Shown here: positions 31,018-40,177 of the stretch, one piece after another
How the letters are laid out: each line of letters begins with the position of its first letter
How positions within the stretch are numbered: the stretch's first letter is position 1
Source of the DNA: Paramoeba atlantica
Taxonomy: Eukaryota > Discosea
DNA: 64,000 bases
Direction: 5' to 3'
NCBI GenBank assembly: GCA_977017575.1
Contig: CDRNVI010000063.1
Span: 1 to 64,000 of the forward strand
The notes under the pieces: generated by a model
Seen by the model: only the letters and a program-made list of their open reading frames with translations
The model's database searches: none
What the model was told of the DNA's origin: nothing
Made by a program: the position numbers and the translations under genes

Positions 31018-31276
31018 GATCGAGATTAAATAAGAAAACTGTGAACTCCGATGTGTAATTTAAATATTAGAGTTCAAATACTTCGTTTACCCCTTTAATC
31101 CCCCCCTTTTCGTAACCTCTCATACGCCAGCTTGTTTGTTTCTTAAAAAGTCCTGAATGATATACTACGACCCTTTGTTGATAAGATGTTGCTAAAAGTG
31201 TAACCTAGGACGCTTGTCCGAAGTCAAGACCAAAAGTTTCGCACGTATTCTGGAAAAACGAAAATTGCGAAAATAA

Positions 31277-31951
31277 TTATTGAAAAAGAAATGAAAGAGT
31301 GAGTAGTCCAATTATCGTAGCGAATCCAAGATAATGTCGCGGTTCACTAGCTTCTTCCATATGATCATGCACGACAGAAGGCCAAGCAGACTCCGACGCA
31401 TCTTCAGGAAATATGAAAACTTTATTTCCTCGCAAATCAACCCGGATAAAGGAGGAAAGAAAAGAAACATCAACAACACCAACGAAATAGTTCTGGTTTA
31501 GGAGAAGTCTCGACAAATTTACTGGCAAGGTAGTCAGATCAAGTGTTCCTTTAAGAAAATTGTCCGAGACCGAAAGGTAGTTGAGGTTGGAGGGTAGCGA
31601 AGTAAGATCAAGTTCGGATGTAAACTCATTGTGTCGAAGTTCTATTTCCAGGATTTGGTTCCCCACCTCTATTAAAGACACCTCTCCTTGAAGCTTGTTG
31701 TTAGAAACATCTATGCGGTACACCTCAACAGGGAGAAAACGCCACGTGAGATTACCTCTCAAGTGCATCATCCCCCAGTCGAGTCGAACGAGCGGTACAT
31801 CCCAAGGTGCAGGCCGCACTTTATCCCACTTTGACAATGGAGTCAATGCATTCCAGGATTGTTCGGTGTGGTGTACATTTTGCAAGAAGGAAACCAAACG
31901 AACTTCTGGAGGATGAAAACAGGATCGCGCCTTAGCAAGTCGAGACATCAA
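31277..31951 (-). CDS. LRR family protein with a hydrophobic C-terminal tail, 224 aa
   Basis: The N terminus lacks the 'KVRG' form and reads 'MMSRLAKARSCFHPPEVRL'. The cap Cys pair is lost ('SKWDKVRPAPWDVPLVRL'). Repeats follow ('NKLQGEVSLIEV', 'NEFTSELDLTSLP', 'NFLKGTLDLTTLP', 'NYFVGVVDVSFL'). Unlike the other copies, it ends with a spacer and 'HYLGFATIIGLLTLSFLFQ', a hydrophobic tail at the very C terminus that could be a membrane anchor or a GPI-attachment signal. A surface-attached form of the family is therefore likely, though the N-terminal leader is poor. Confidence 0.8.
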   Translation of the reverse strand: MMSRLAKARSCFHPPEVRLVSFLQNVHHTEQSWNALTPLSKWDKVRPAPWDVPLVRLDWGMMHLRGNLTWRFLPVEVYRIDVSNNKLQGEVSLIEVGNQILEIELRHNEFTSELDLTSLPSNLNYLSVSDNFLKGTLDLTTLPVNLSRLLLNQNYFVGVVDVSFLSSFIRVDLRGNKVFIFPEDASESAWPSVVHDHMEEASEPRHYLGFATIIGLLTLSFLFQ

Positions 31952-32011
31952 AAATGAGATAAAATCAAATAATAAAAACTCCTGACTCGGAAATAATCAT
32001 AATGAAATACT

Positions 32012-33030
32012 GTACCCCCCTGATCACCTGTCACTACGTGAGGGGTGGAAAATTCAAATGGCCTTATTCGCCAATATCACAAGACGAGTGAGTCGTTTGA
32101 GATGCTGAGCCTCAAAGAGGTGAACAAGACATCCAGGAAGTTGAGCAAACGTCCTAGAAAGGTTTTGCGGTGCGAATATCCTAAGAATTTTGATAGCCTA
32201 CTCACCAAGGCTTGACGTCTGAAGTTTTGTATTGCAAAAAGGGGAGTTGTTGTAAGTAAGAGGGGTGACTCCGGGTGGATGTACCTAGGATATCTTTCGT
32301 CAAAATTTTCCTCCTTAGTTCCTTAATATTTTTTGCTTCAATGGGAAGATACAGAAATCATGTTACTGGAATTCTTATTCTGCTGGACTTAAACGAGGGT
32401 TTCGGCATGTAATACAAGTTAATAATACATTGTGCTGCCCCAAATGTCAAGTTTGGGGGGCTATAGGTGTAGGTTGGAGACACCTAGTTGTTCTCGATAA
32501 GGACTCGTCCATCACGAGCATATCTTATGTAAAGACGTTGAAGAAAGCACAATTTCCACAGAATTGTATCTTTCAACAAGATGGGGCTACAGCACACACT
32601 GCCCGTGCCTCTATGGAGTACATTACGGATGGAATGAACGATGTACTTAAAAATTGCCCCCCCAATTCGCCTGACCTTTCCCCCATAGAAAACGTTTGGT
32701 CGATGGTCCAGGATGCGGTGGACGAAAAGACTCCATCGGATAAACTTTCACTTATCCGATGTATACGCAAAGCGTGGTCTCGTTTGCCACAAAAGGTGAT
32801 CGATAAAACTGTTTTGAGTTTTGATGCTCGCCTTAAGAAGTGTATAGAACTCAAAGGCGAAAAAGTGACAAAATGGTAATTGTAATCTAGAAACGCTAGT
32901 TGCTCTTTGTTTCAGCCCACTCTTAGGTGCGCAAAGTTCCTATGGTGAGATCTGCAAAACGCAACAAAAATGAGCTCAAACGGCCACCTGGTCGAGAAAA
33001 AAGGGGGGGGGGGGTGACTTTTCGTTGGGA
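32012..33030 (+). mobile_element. Tc1-family element, copy B
   Basis: The element starts near 'tactgtacccccctgatcac' and ends after the transposase with a flank ('gatctgcaaaacgcaacaaa') that matches, in reverse, the flank of the Tc1 fragment at 13.9-14.0 kb. Upstream of the open core, the reading 'EMLSLKEVNKTSRKLSKR' (about 32096-32150) looks like the helix-turn-helix of a Tc1 N terminus but is broken by stops before the core. It is on the plus strand, against the host direction. Confidence 0.7.
32430..32879 (+). pseudogene. Tc1 transposase, catalytic and C-terminal half, 149 aa
   Basis: The open frame holds 'VWGAIGVGWRHLVVLDKD', 'CIFQQDGATAHTARASME' with the second catalytic Asp present, 'NCPPNSPDLSPIENVWSM' with the third acidic residue, and the closing 'LSFDARLKKCIELKGEKV'. 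A complete Tc1 transposase is about 340 residues, so the DNA-binding half and the first Asp are outside this frame. It pairs with the copy ending at 14015, whose 'QQNGA' lost the Asp. Confidence 0.85.
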
Positions 33031-34010
33031 GGGGTTTAGAAGCGTTAGTCCTGATTGCGAAGAACCGTGAAAAAGGGCTTTTTCAATGTTTCGAATCGTG
33101 CAGAGCTTCAAGGTGTGAAGGAAAGTGAATTCCCAGAATATTGGCGATGCACCCAACGAAGGATGGACAAGAATCGGAAACTGTTCTAGAAAGAGGAAAA
33201 AAGGTGCGGAAACTTATGAAAAAATGACCAGGAGTGAAATGAAATCCAAAATGAAGCAACAGAGTGAGTCACATAGACAAAAAAACGTACGAAAAAACTA
33301 GTACGAAAAAACGTACTAGTTTACTGCGTACCAGTTTAATCGCCGTAAGGCACGTACATTCAAGGAAAACAAATAGACACAATTAGCTACTCATTATGCA
33401 CCATACAATGTTTATTTTTACACCTAACTTGTTAGTAGTACTCCACTTGTTCGTTACATTTCATTGATGTATGCGTGACGTACATATTCATAGATCGATT
33501 ATGCGTTTTTTCACCAAGTCGGAGCTCCGTAGAAGTTTACTGGGAGCGCCTGGGCAGGAGTCACCCCTCTAAGTAGAGGGGTGTATTTCAGGTAGACCTA
33601 AATAAGCAATACTGTTGTACTCCTCACCAACACTGATTACACTGGGATTTCTTTTTCGAACTTTTTCGATAAAACATGTAGAACTATTTTTTTTTGGGGG
33701 AAACATTGAAAAGTATACCAATCATTTTGTCATCTACTAGGTTTCCTTTGATAAATATTTTTGGTGCACTGGACATGAGAAAATGTTTGACACCGGGAAC
33801 GGGATATAATTTTCGCGTTTTTGGTGCACTGAATAATCCAGGGATCTATTCCACTCAGTTAGAATAGAAGATGGCGGTACCACTGTTTGTTGCGGACTAT
33901 TCCTCTAGTTCACATTCTGATGTTTCTGTGGATAAGCGCGAACATTTCCTGGTACGGGATGCGGTAGAATATCAGAAAAATAATTCTGAGTTAAATCAAG
34001 ACGGTGCTTA
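33031..34010. other. Gene-free spacer
   Basis: I see no supportable host gene. The 'gtacgaaaaaacgtactag' palindromes lie at 33280-33330, and 'ttttggtgcactg' is duplicated at about 33760 and 33818. A plus-strand open frame begins at 33871 but mostly opposes the LRR fragment. Confidence 0.5.
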
Positions 34011-34359
34011 CTATACTTCGGGTAAAATAGTAACATCGGCCACTCCCGTCAATTCGTTATCGGAGATGTTAAGACTGATTAAAGAGCGGGGAAGACTTTG
34101 TAGTCCCACAGAACCTGAAAAGCAGTTCTCACTTAACATACAGTGCTCCAGCTGCAAAGGAAGCTTGGAAAAGTTCAACTCCCCCGAGAAACGATTCCTC
34201 TGCAGATAGAGGTGGACCAAACCCTGCGGCAGAGAATCCAACGTGATCGTCCCAAAGAAACGGTTCTCGGACAATGATGATGATGATATCATATCTTTTA
34301 AGATAGAGTATTTTGAGGATGTAACTAACTTGCGCATATGACGCTGTTAGGTGCATCCC

Positions 34360-36981
34360 TTATGCGGACAGTGTCTCTGCATCGCTCCATTGCGGGGAAT
34401 CACGCTTATGCCATAATAAGAAGCTGGAACGGATAGCAGCTCGGGAGAGTGACGCCCGACATTTAGCCCCCAAATCTTCGTCCCCTCCAAACAACCGATT
34501 AATATCCGCTGAGGAGGCTACCAGACCACCTCGTGCTCCAATTTCGAATACGAGGAGGTACGTGTTCGGGTGCACTGTTCGTCGTTCGTGTAATAGGGCG
34601 TTGTACTTGAGGCGTTTATATTCATTTGCCTGCATACAGTTTTCTTCCCAGGGGACAGTGAGCTCAACGATGAATTCTGTACCGTCAGTCAGTGCAACGA
34701 ATCCGTCTGGGCGTTGATGATTTGTATTGTTGTGCAGCCAGTGTGGTGGATTTCGGTGACCTAGTAGGTCAAAATGCTGGTATTTTGTATGCGGGGATTC
34801 TTGGATGCGTTTGGCCAGTTCAGCTAGCACTGTGTCGTGTCTGAGGGTATAACGCCCCTGATCAAGAGATGTTTTGCAACCTGAAATAACGTGTCGTACC
34901 GTCTGTGCTTCTTTTCCGCATACCACACATGTCGCATTTGAGAAGTGAAGGCCACATGTCCGAAGGTTTGACTTTGAGGGTAAAGGAGTGGTAAGTAGAA
35001 CCGAGGTCGCAAAACGTGTTAGCTTCGTGCTGTTCAGATTGTTCAGTACGGCGGAAAACTCCTTCGCAAGTTCAGTTTCGGAAGGTGTTGTCCACCATTG
35101 GGCTGCGACCGGTGCTCGTTTCTGAAGGTCTTGTACAATTTTCGCTTCGTAATATTCCCCCATGATTTGTTTGGCGCGTTTTGCGTCGTTTAGATGTTGG
35201 AGGATTTCGCATGCTGGTCGTAGTTGCCCTCTAGCTCGCCTGTTTTGCTCCTCTTCAATGCGGGAACGTAGCGCTGCTTGGACATTGATGTCTCTGGATT
35301 TATTCATTTGAGTCATCGCGGTGGCAGTGCATTCGAACCAAAGCTTAGAGAGTGCTGTTAGGCCCCAACCGCGATCTGAGTACAGGACTTCTGTGCTACC
35401 TTTAGAGGCCATGTTGATCCATTTCCTAATGTAGGAGGTTGCCGTCTTCTGGAGTCGAAGTATAAAGTTGAACGTTATGCATGGATGGACCGTGAAAGCA
35501 TATCGTAGGCGAGCGAGCATGACATTTTGATAGATCCATAGTTTTTCAGGTAGCGTATGTGCGCTTCGGTGCACATTTTGTAACCAAGTCTTAAGTTTCG
35601 CGTTCAACTTTTTATATAGCTCTCTGGCTTGTTGTGCTCCAGGGGCCAGTGTCATTCCCAGGAAGGCACTACCTCTGTCGCAAATGTGGGGAATCGGATC
35701 TCCGTCACATTCAATCTTTGGCCGCCTCGTCATATATCCTGGATGTTCCGTTCCCGCTCGAATGGCCATACATTGTACCCTACTTTTTTCGACGTTGATA
35801 GACAATCCAATGCGTCTAAGGACGATAGAGAGTGATTGTATTGCATTGTTCATGTCGAAATCACTTGACGTAATTATCGTAAGGTCATCAACATAAGCCT
35901 TTAGGAAGTGCTTTGGTGTATCGGGGTAGGATATGCCATAGTACGGGCATGTGCGACGCATGTAGCGGAGGACGATCTCCATCGCAATATTGAAGAGCAC
36001 TGGGGATAGAGTATCACCTTGTAGTACGCCACGTTGCACTGCGATTTCCTTGGTTAGTCCTTGGTCGCATTTGAATCTCGTAGTGGCTGAGAGATACATG
36101 CCTTTGATGTATTCAATGATTTCGGGTGACACGCGCGCCCAGGTGAGAGCTTCGAATATGCTGTCGTGGGAAAGCGAACCGAATGCGTTTCTGAGGTCGA
36201 TCTGGGCCAGACAGTACTGATTCTTCTTGCGCTGATGATGTTGCAGCAGGTTACACAGTGTTTGGGTGTGTTCCAGAGTTCCATTCATCCGTGGTAGAAA
36301 CCCCTTTTGGATAGTCGTCTCAATGACTCCTGAGCTTACAGCATGGTCCAGGAGTTGGTGTCCTATGATGCTGTGAAGAAGTTTTCCCAGACAGCTTGTG
36401 AGTGCTATGGGCCGCCAGTTCCTAGGTATTTTAGGGTCTCCACCTTTGTGGATAAGACGCGTGATCGCTAGAGACCACGACGTGGGGCATGTCCCGAATT
36501 TTATTAAGTCATTAAACATTTTGGCCAGGGAGCTGTATAGTGCTGGGCATCGTTTTAGCGCTGCGTTTGTGATTGTATCTTGCCCTGGTGAGCTAGAGCC
36601 CCGTTTGCTTGAGATGGCATTGACGATTGTTTCGGCTGTTACTGGTATCCACGTCATTTCGTTGGTGGCTCTAGGGCCTAGTATATCGAAGTTAGGGAGC
36701 CGGAGAGTGTCGCGCTCTTTCGTTAGGGTTTGACTGAAATGTTCCTCTATTTCGAGCATTGTACAGCTTGGGTATTGCGTGTTTGTGACTTCATCCTCAC
36801 TGGGTCTGTCCATGGCTTCAGCAGCCGCAGTCCATGGGTTTCTTGAGAAACGTTCATGCGCCCATCTACCTTCTAACGCTCGGCGTTGCACGTCGGCCTC
36901 GTCTGCGTAGATTCTTTCTAGCTTCTTGTTTTCTTTGATTTGGCGGGGTAAGGTACAGTGTATTTCGGGCTTCCGTGCCAT
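34360..36981 (-). CDS. LINE ORF2: reverse transcriptase with C-terminal restriction-like endonuclease, 873 aa
   Basis: RT motifs appear in order: 'WRPIALTSCLGKLLHSII' (about 190-207), 'LAQIDLRNAFGSLSHD' (about 263, first catalytic Asp), 'QRGVLQGDTLSPVLFNIA' (about 318) and 'AYVDDLTIITSS' (about 365, catalytic DD). A thumb region follows. A zinc knuckle 'CVVCGKEAQTVRHVISGC' lies at about 685. The endonuclease has the R2-type signature: 'HQRPDGFVALTD' then 'FIVELTVPWEEN' and 'KRLKYNALLHERR', that is, the PD and E-x-T-K/Y-like active site. It acts in the nucleus by nicking target DNA and priming cDNA synthesis there. Met-1 at 36981 lies inside ORF1's end, so translation by reinitiation or stop-start coupling is likely. 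Confidence 0.93.
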   Translation of the reverse strand: MARKPEIHCTLPRQIKENKKLERIYADEADVQRRALEGRWAHERFSRNPWTAAAEAMDRPSEDEVTNTQYPSCTMLEIEEHFSQTLTKERDTLRLPNFDILGPRATNEMTWIPVTAETIVNAISSKRGSSSPGQDTITNAALKRCPALYSSLAKMFNDLIKFGTCPTSWSLAITRLIHKGGDPKIPRNWRPIALTSCLGKLLHSIIGHQLLDHAVSSGVIETTIQKGFLPRMNGTLEHTQTLCNLLQHHQRKKNQYCLAQIDLRNAFGSLSHDSIFEALTWARVSPEIIEYIKGMYLSATTRFKCDQGLTKEIAVQRGVLQGDTLSPVLFNIAMEIVLRYMRRTCPYYGISYPDTPKHFLKAYVDDLTIITSSDFDMNNAIQSLSIVLRRIGLSINVEKSRVQCMAIRAGTEHPGYMTRRPKIECDGDPIPHICDRGSAFLGMTLAPGAQQARELYKKLNAKLKTWLQNVHRSAHTLPEKLWIYQNVMLARLRYAFTVHPCITFNFILRLQKTATSYIRKWINMASKGSTEVLYSDRGWGLTALSKLWFECTATAMTQMNKSRDINVQAALRSRIEEEQNRRARGQLRPACEILQHLNDAKRAKQIMGEYYEAKIVQDLQKRAPVAAQWWTTPSETELAKEFSAVLNNLNSTKLTRFATSVLLTTPLPSKSNLRTCGLHFSNATCVVCGKEAQTVRHVISGCKTSLDQGRYTLRHDTVLAELAKRIQESPHTKYQHFDLLGHRNPPHWLHNNTNHQRPDGFVALTDGTEFIVELTVPWEENCMQANEYKRLKYNALLHERRTVHPNTYLLVFEIGARGGLVASSADINRLFGGDEDLGAKCRASLSRAAIRSSFLLWHKRDSPQWSDAETLSA

Positions 36982-38824
36982 GGGTGAATCTAAGGGATCG
37001 TTTCAGTCGTTGTATATGCTTGGATAGTTCTTGGTTCACTTTTTCTATGGCTAAAGGTCTGTATTTAAATTTGGAATGTCCTTGTTTTGTGCGAAGAACG
37101 AACCCTTTGGTGGGATTCACCTCTTGACTCACCTCAAAGGTTGATACAGCGATAGACGCGGCGAGTATAGCACCGTTCTCCTTTGCTAGGAACGCGTTTG
37201 CGGTGTCTTTGTGTAGGAGCTCCTTGCATCTCCCTAGGGCTCGCTTTTCTACTGAACGCCATTGATCATCGTTTAGTTTGACGCAGAGTTTCCCACCTTG
37301 AATGTCGTTGTGTTGTTGAAGTAGTTCATGCCTTTTCTTGTGTAAGGGATCGTCGTGGTTCGGTGCCGGGCAATGATTCGTTGCTTCTCCGGAGATATTC
37401 GTGGTATTTCTTGCATGCGTGGAAGATTGCAGTTGAGAGAGAGGCCCGTATATCTTGCAGCATCGGTGGGCGCATGAGAGCTTTTCTCGGCATGTGTGCT
37501 TGCAGGGTCCTTTTCCCCCCGCGCCTGGGTACCCAAATGTAACACAAGTCGTACTGGGTCGCGCTGCGTGGTTCGTGCTTTGATCTGGCTGTAAACTCGC
37601 GCTTTTGGGGGCTTCTTTGACGTCATTCTTCCTAGATATGTGCTTTGCTTCGTAGTGCTTCATAGTGCTGCGGTACTTCCAGTCACGCTCGGGGTCCTGT
37701 GTGGGGTCGTATCCTGACTGCATCGATCTCTCGCTTTTCTGTACTGCCTCGTTGACAGGGGCCCCTGCTTTTCTACCAGTTGCGAAAGCTTCACAGAGTT
37801 CAGAGACCCTACTAGTTGCCCATCCTGCCAACACTCCGACCTTTTCCAGAAAGGTTGTATCGTCATCATTCATGTCAGGCACTGGATTCGGGGTGGGCAG
37901 GTCGTTCACTGGGCCTTTGTACTGTGATGTTGCCGCTTTCTCTGCTCTTGAATGCGGGTTTCGCCGACTTCTAGTGGGCATGTCTGTGGCCTTCGGGGAG
38001 TGACCAAGTTCGCGAGTCGAGCTTCTCAAGTCCCATTTTAGCGTTCTGCCGGTGGTCGAGTTCAAATTCGTTGTGTCAAGGGTAGAGGTGCTTGCAGGTT
38101 CTTGATTGTGGGTAGGTCCAAATATTTTGCAACACTTGTGCAGGCACGTTAGCTTGCTAGAGCTTTTGTGTCTGCAGGGTCCTTTGAGAGGTTCCACGGT
38201 CTGTGGTTCGTTGGGTTTCGTAGAACGTGGCTTCGCAATTTGGAAAGGTGTGCCCTCTACTCTTTGTGCCGGTTGGTATGGTGTAATTTCGGTGTTGGAG
38301 TTTGTGTTTCGGGTAATTTTGATGGTAAACTTTTCAAGCCCCGGTACTTTAGCCCCGCTCACGGACTTCAGGACTGCTTTGCCTAGGGCGTTCGGGCTGG
38401 AGTACGAGTCGCTGATGCTAAGGTGGGGGTCATTGAATAGGGAAGTCCAGCTGGCGTGGTAGTACTTTTCCGATGGGTGCGAGTTTCTGCTAATTTCAAT
38501 GTAGTCGCAGGCATCGTGATGTATTAGTTCCTCGAGTGTAGCTGCCTCTATTATCAAATCATGTGGTGTTCCCTTGCCGTTGAGGGCCTTACTAAGTGCA
38601 GCTTCAGCACCTTGTTGTGAAGCGATGCGTTGTCTCACGAGATGACTAAGACAAGCGGACTTTATGTCGGGGTAGTAGTTCCAAAGCATACTATCCATCG
38701 TGCGTATTTTGACGGATCGTGCCCGGCTCTGGATGAAATGCAAAGACTGTTTCCGCGCAACGCCGGGTCCTTGAGGAAGGCCTGGTGTTGCATTTTCCTC
38801 CTGTGTGGCGGTTCTGGTTGTCAT
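36866..38824 (-). CDS. LINE ORF1 with two Cys-His zinc motifs, 652 aa
   Basis: ORF1 is basic and mostly low-complexity. Its recognisable part is a duplicated Cys/His motif: the first copy at about residues 211-233 is degenerate ('GPCRHKSSSKLTCLHKCCK') and the second at about 452-472 is complete ('CKHTCREKLSCAHRCCK'). The second fits C-x-H-x-C-x5-C-x-H-x-C-C-K, a pattern I know from the C terminus of MER3/HFM1-type helicases. It probably binds nucleic acid and packages the LINE RNA. The C terminus is very basic (RKNLRRRGRRATPSVRR). Start: ATG at 38824 lies about 45 bp after the spliced-leader-like sequence, which fits a trans-spliced mRNA; an ATG about 10 bp upstream is out of frame. Confidence 0.85.
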   Translation of the reverse strand: MTTRTATQEENATPGLPQGPGVARKQSLHFIQSRARSVKIRTMDSMLWNYYPDIKSACLSHLVRQRIASQQGAEAALSKALNGKGTPHDLIIEAATLEELIHHDACDYIEISRNSHPSEKYYHASWTSLFNDPHLSISDSYSSPNALGKAVLKSVSGAKVPGLEKFTIKITRNTNSNTEITPYQPAQRVEGTPFQIAKPRSTKPNEPQTVEPLKGPCRHKSSSKLTCLHKCCKIFGPTHNQEPASTSTLDTTNLNSTTGRTLKWDLRSSTRELGHSPKATDMPTRSRRNPHSRAEKAATSQYKGPVNDLPTPNPVPDMNDDDTTFLEKVGVLAGWATSRVSELCEAFATGRKAGAPVNEAVQKSERSMQSGYDPTQDPERDWKYRSTMKHYEAKHISRKNDVKEAPKSASLQPDQSTNHAARPSTTCVTFGYPGAGGKGPCKHTCREKLSCAHRCCKIYGPLSQLQSSTHARNTTNISGEATNHCPAPNHDDPLHKKRHELLQQHNDIQGGKLCVKLNDDQWRSVEKRALGRCKELLHKDTANAFLAKENGAILAASIAVSTFEVSQEVNPTKGFVLRTKQGHSKFKYRPLAIEKVNQELSKHIQRLKRSLRFTHGTEARNTLYLTPPNQRKQEARKNLRRRGRRATPSVRR

Positions 38825-38869
38825 GGAGGTTTCATACAGTTAGTACCAAGTAGAAAAATTAAAATAATT

Positions 38870-38898
38870 CAACAAGGTACAGAAACTGTATCTTTATC
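38870..38898 (-). other. Spliced-leader-like sequence at the 5' edge of the LINE
   Basis: On the minus strand the 29 bases read gataaagat, then acagtttctgtaccttgttg. The last 20 closely match the 3' half of kinetoplastid and diplonemid spliced leaders as I remember them (ACAGTTTCTGTACTTTATTG). Host LRR coding sequence stops right where it begins, so it forms the element's 5' end. The following bases (aattattttaattttt) are not an intron donor, which favours a copied trans-spliced mRNA over a spliced-leader gene. Confidence 0.7.
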
Positions 38899-39422
38899 AA
38901 CATACTCAGTGTAGGGGAAAGTTGACTCAAGTCAACGGGACCGGTGAATTGGTTTCCCGGGATGTTAAGACGCACCAGCGCCGGGGGAAGACTCGCAAGT
39001 TTGACCTCTTCTTGAAAAAGATTATCATACAGCACCACCTCCTCCAGGGAGACGGGAAGCGTGTCCCAGGGAATGCCCCCTGTGAGAAATGTTTTTGTGA
39101 GGTAGAGCATTTGCGTGGTTGCGGGAAGCGCCCTGAACTCCAGGTATCCTCTGTAAAAGTCGCGCAGGACAACCACGCGCAGCCTTCCCTGGGGGTCACA
39201 TCGGAACCCCTCCCAGGTACACTCCGAGACGGGCTCACGCCCACACCATGTGAAACGTGAGAGCACCCAGCTCGAGTGGGGGTTCTCAACGCGATGTACG
39301 AGACGCTCCATTTGCTCGTCATGAGGAAGAAGCGCTGCAATGACCTTTCCGCGACGAACGTGGACGTCGTCCACAGTATGGAGGAGAGAGAAGGCGAGGG
39401 TAGAAAGGAGGAATAAGGGCAT

Positions 39423-40177
39423 GTAAAATATACGGGGAATGAATTGAATAAAAGAAAAAAGAAAGAAAATAAGTAAATAATGGAGGCAGTACTTACCGAG
39501 TTTAGGGATGCACTTACCGAGTTTAGGTATCTTAGAAAGTTTGTTGTGTCAAAGAAGAGTAATAGAACCGATAAAAGAAAATGGACTAATAATTTATCAT
39601 TCGTAATCTAATGAAAGTAGCATAAAAAATCAAAGAGATAAACCACATCAGAACGAAAAATTTGAATTTCGTATGTATCCTTTAAAATATCCACTTCTAA
39701 ATGAAAGTTCATAGGGAAGCAAGAGTACAACAACAAAATCAAAGAAAATATTTTACTTTTTCCACTTTTCTTCCGCGTAGTTTCATGCTTTTCGTTGGTA
39801 TAGCGGTGCCTAATCAATATTTACTACATGATCTTCAACTCAACACTTTATAAATTATTAATAATTCAGAATACTCTTTGTAAAATTTTATGACGTCAAA
39901 GTTCCTTGCGTCAAACAGATAAATAAATAAAAATGTTTGTCACGTCACGAACATTCGTTTTCTTTAGCTCAGGTATGTGCAAGGTACGTTTTTTCAATTA
40001 CAACATCGCCAATCTTTATGCAACATATCGTTTAGCAAGACCGCTGTATAAAGAACAATGCCTATAGGTACATTCAATTCATAAACACACTTTTTTAATC
40101 ATTTTTCAGGAATTTATTTTAGCAAGGTTTCTGCCTCAAGCAGGATAGAAGAACAGTCTGCAGGCTCTGAAATAATA
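39423..40177. other. A/T-rich spacer
   Basis: No gene is seen. 'cttaccgagtttagg' is repeated twice at about 39493-39523. A 69-codon minus-strand frame at 39608-39817 has no recognisable features and I do not call it. The stretch probably holds 3' and 5' UTRs and processing signals of the flanking genes. Confidence 0.5.

Larger units (their letters stand above)
34292..38898 (-). mobile_element. Apparently whole two-ORF LINE of the restriction-like-endonuclease type, copy A
   Basis: The element reads, in order, a spliced-leader-like 5' edge (38898-38870), a leader of about 45 bp, ORF1 (652 aa), an ORF2 overlapping it by 116 bp (873 aa) and a short 3' UTR. The 3' edge carries a small 'atcatcatc' repeat. 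Two ORFs plus an R2/CRE-type endonuclease recall the CRE/SLACS clade of trypanosomes, which inserts in spliced-leader genes, but here the target is an LRR gene. I could not find a convincing target-site duplication by eye. Both ORFs are open, so the copy may still be able to move. Confidence 0.85.
34011..39422 (-). pseudogene. LRR family gene split by the intact LINE
   Basis: The 5' part (39422 to about 38899) begins with a good signal peptide, 'MPLFLLSTLAFSLLHTVDD', followed by 'GKVIAALLPHDEQMERLV', 'NPHSSW', the cap 'CTWEGFRC' and four repeats ('TFLTGGIPWDTLP', 'NQFTGPVDLSQL') to 'SPTLSML'. The 3' part (about 34292 to 34011) resumes with 'LSENRFFGTITLDSLP', 'NRFSGELNFSKLP', 'NCFSGSVGLQSLP' and ends 'NELTGVADVTILPEV'. 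The LINE lies between them in the sense direction. No other damage is visible in the two halves, so the insertion seems recent. Without the LINE the gene would encode roughly 270 residues. Confidence 0.85.

Noticed and set aside
33871-34209. 112-codon plus-strand frame
   Set aside because: More than half of it is antisense to the LRR 3' fragment, and it has no recognisable domain.
34224-34300. Target-site duplication for LINE copy A
   Set aside because: The bases next to the 3' repeat tail and those before 38898 share only short A/T words; no duplication can be claimed by eye.
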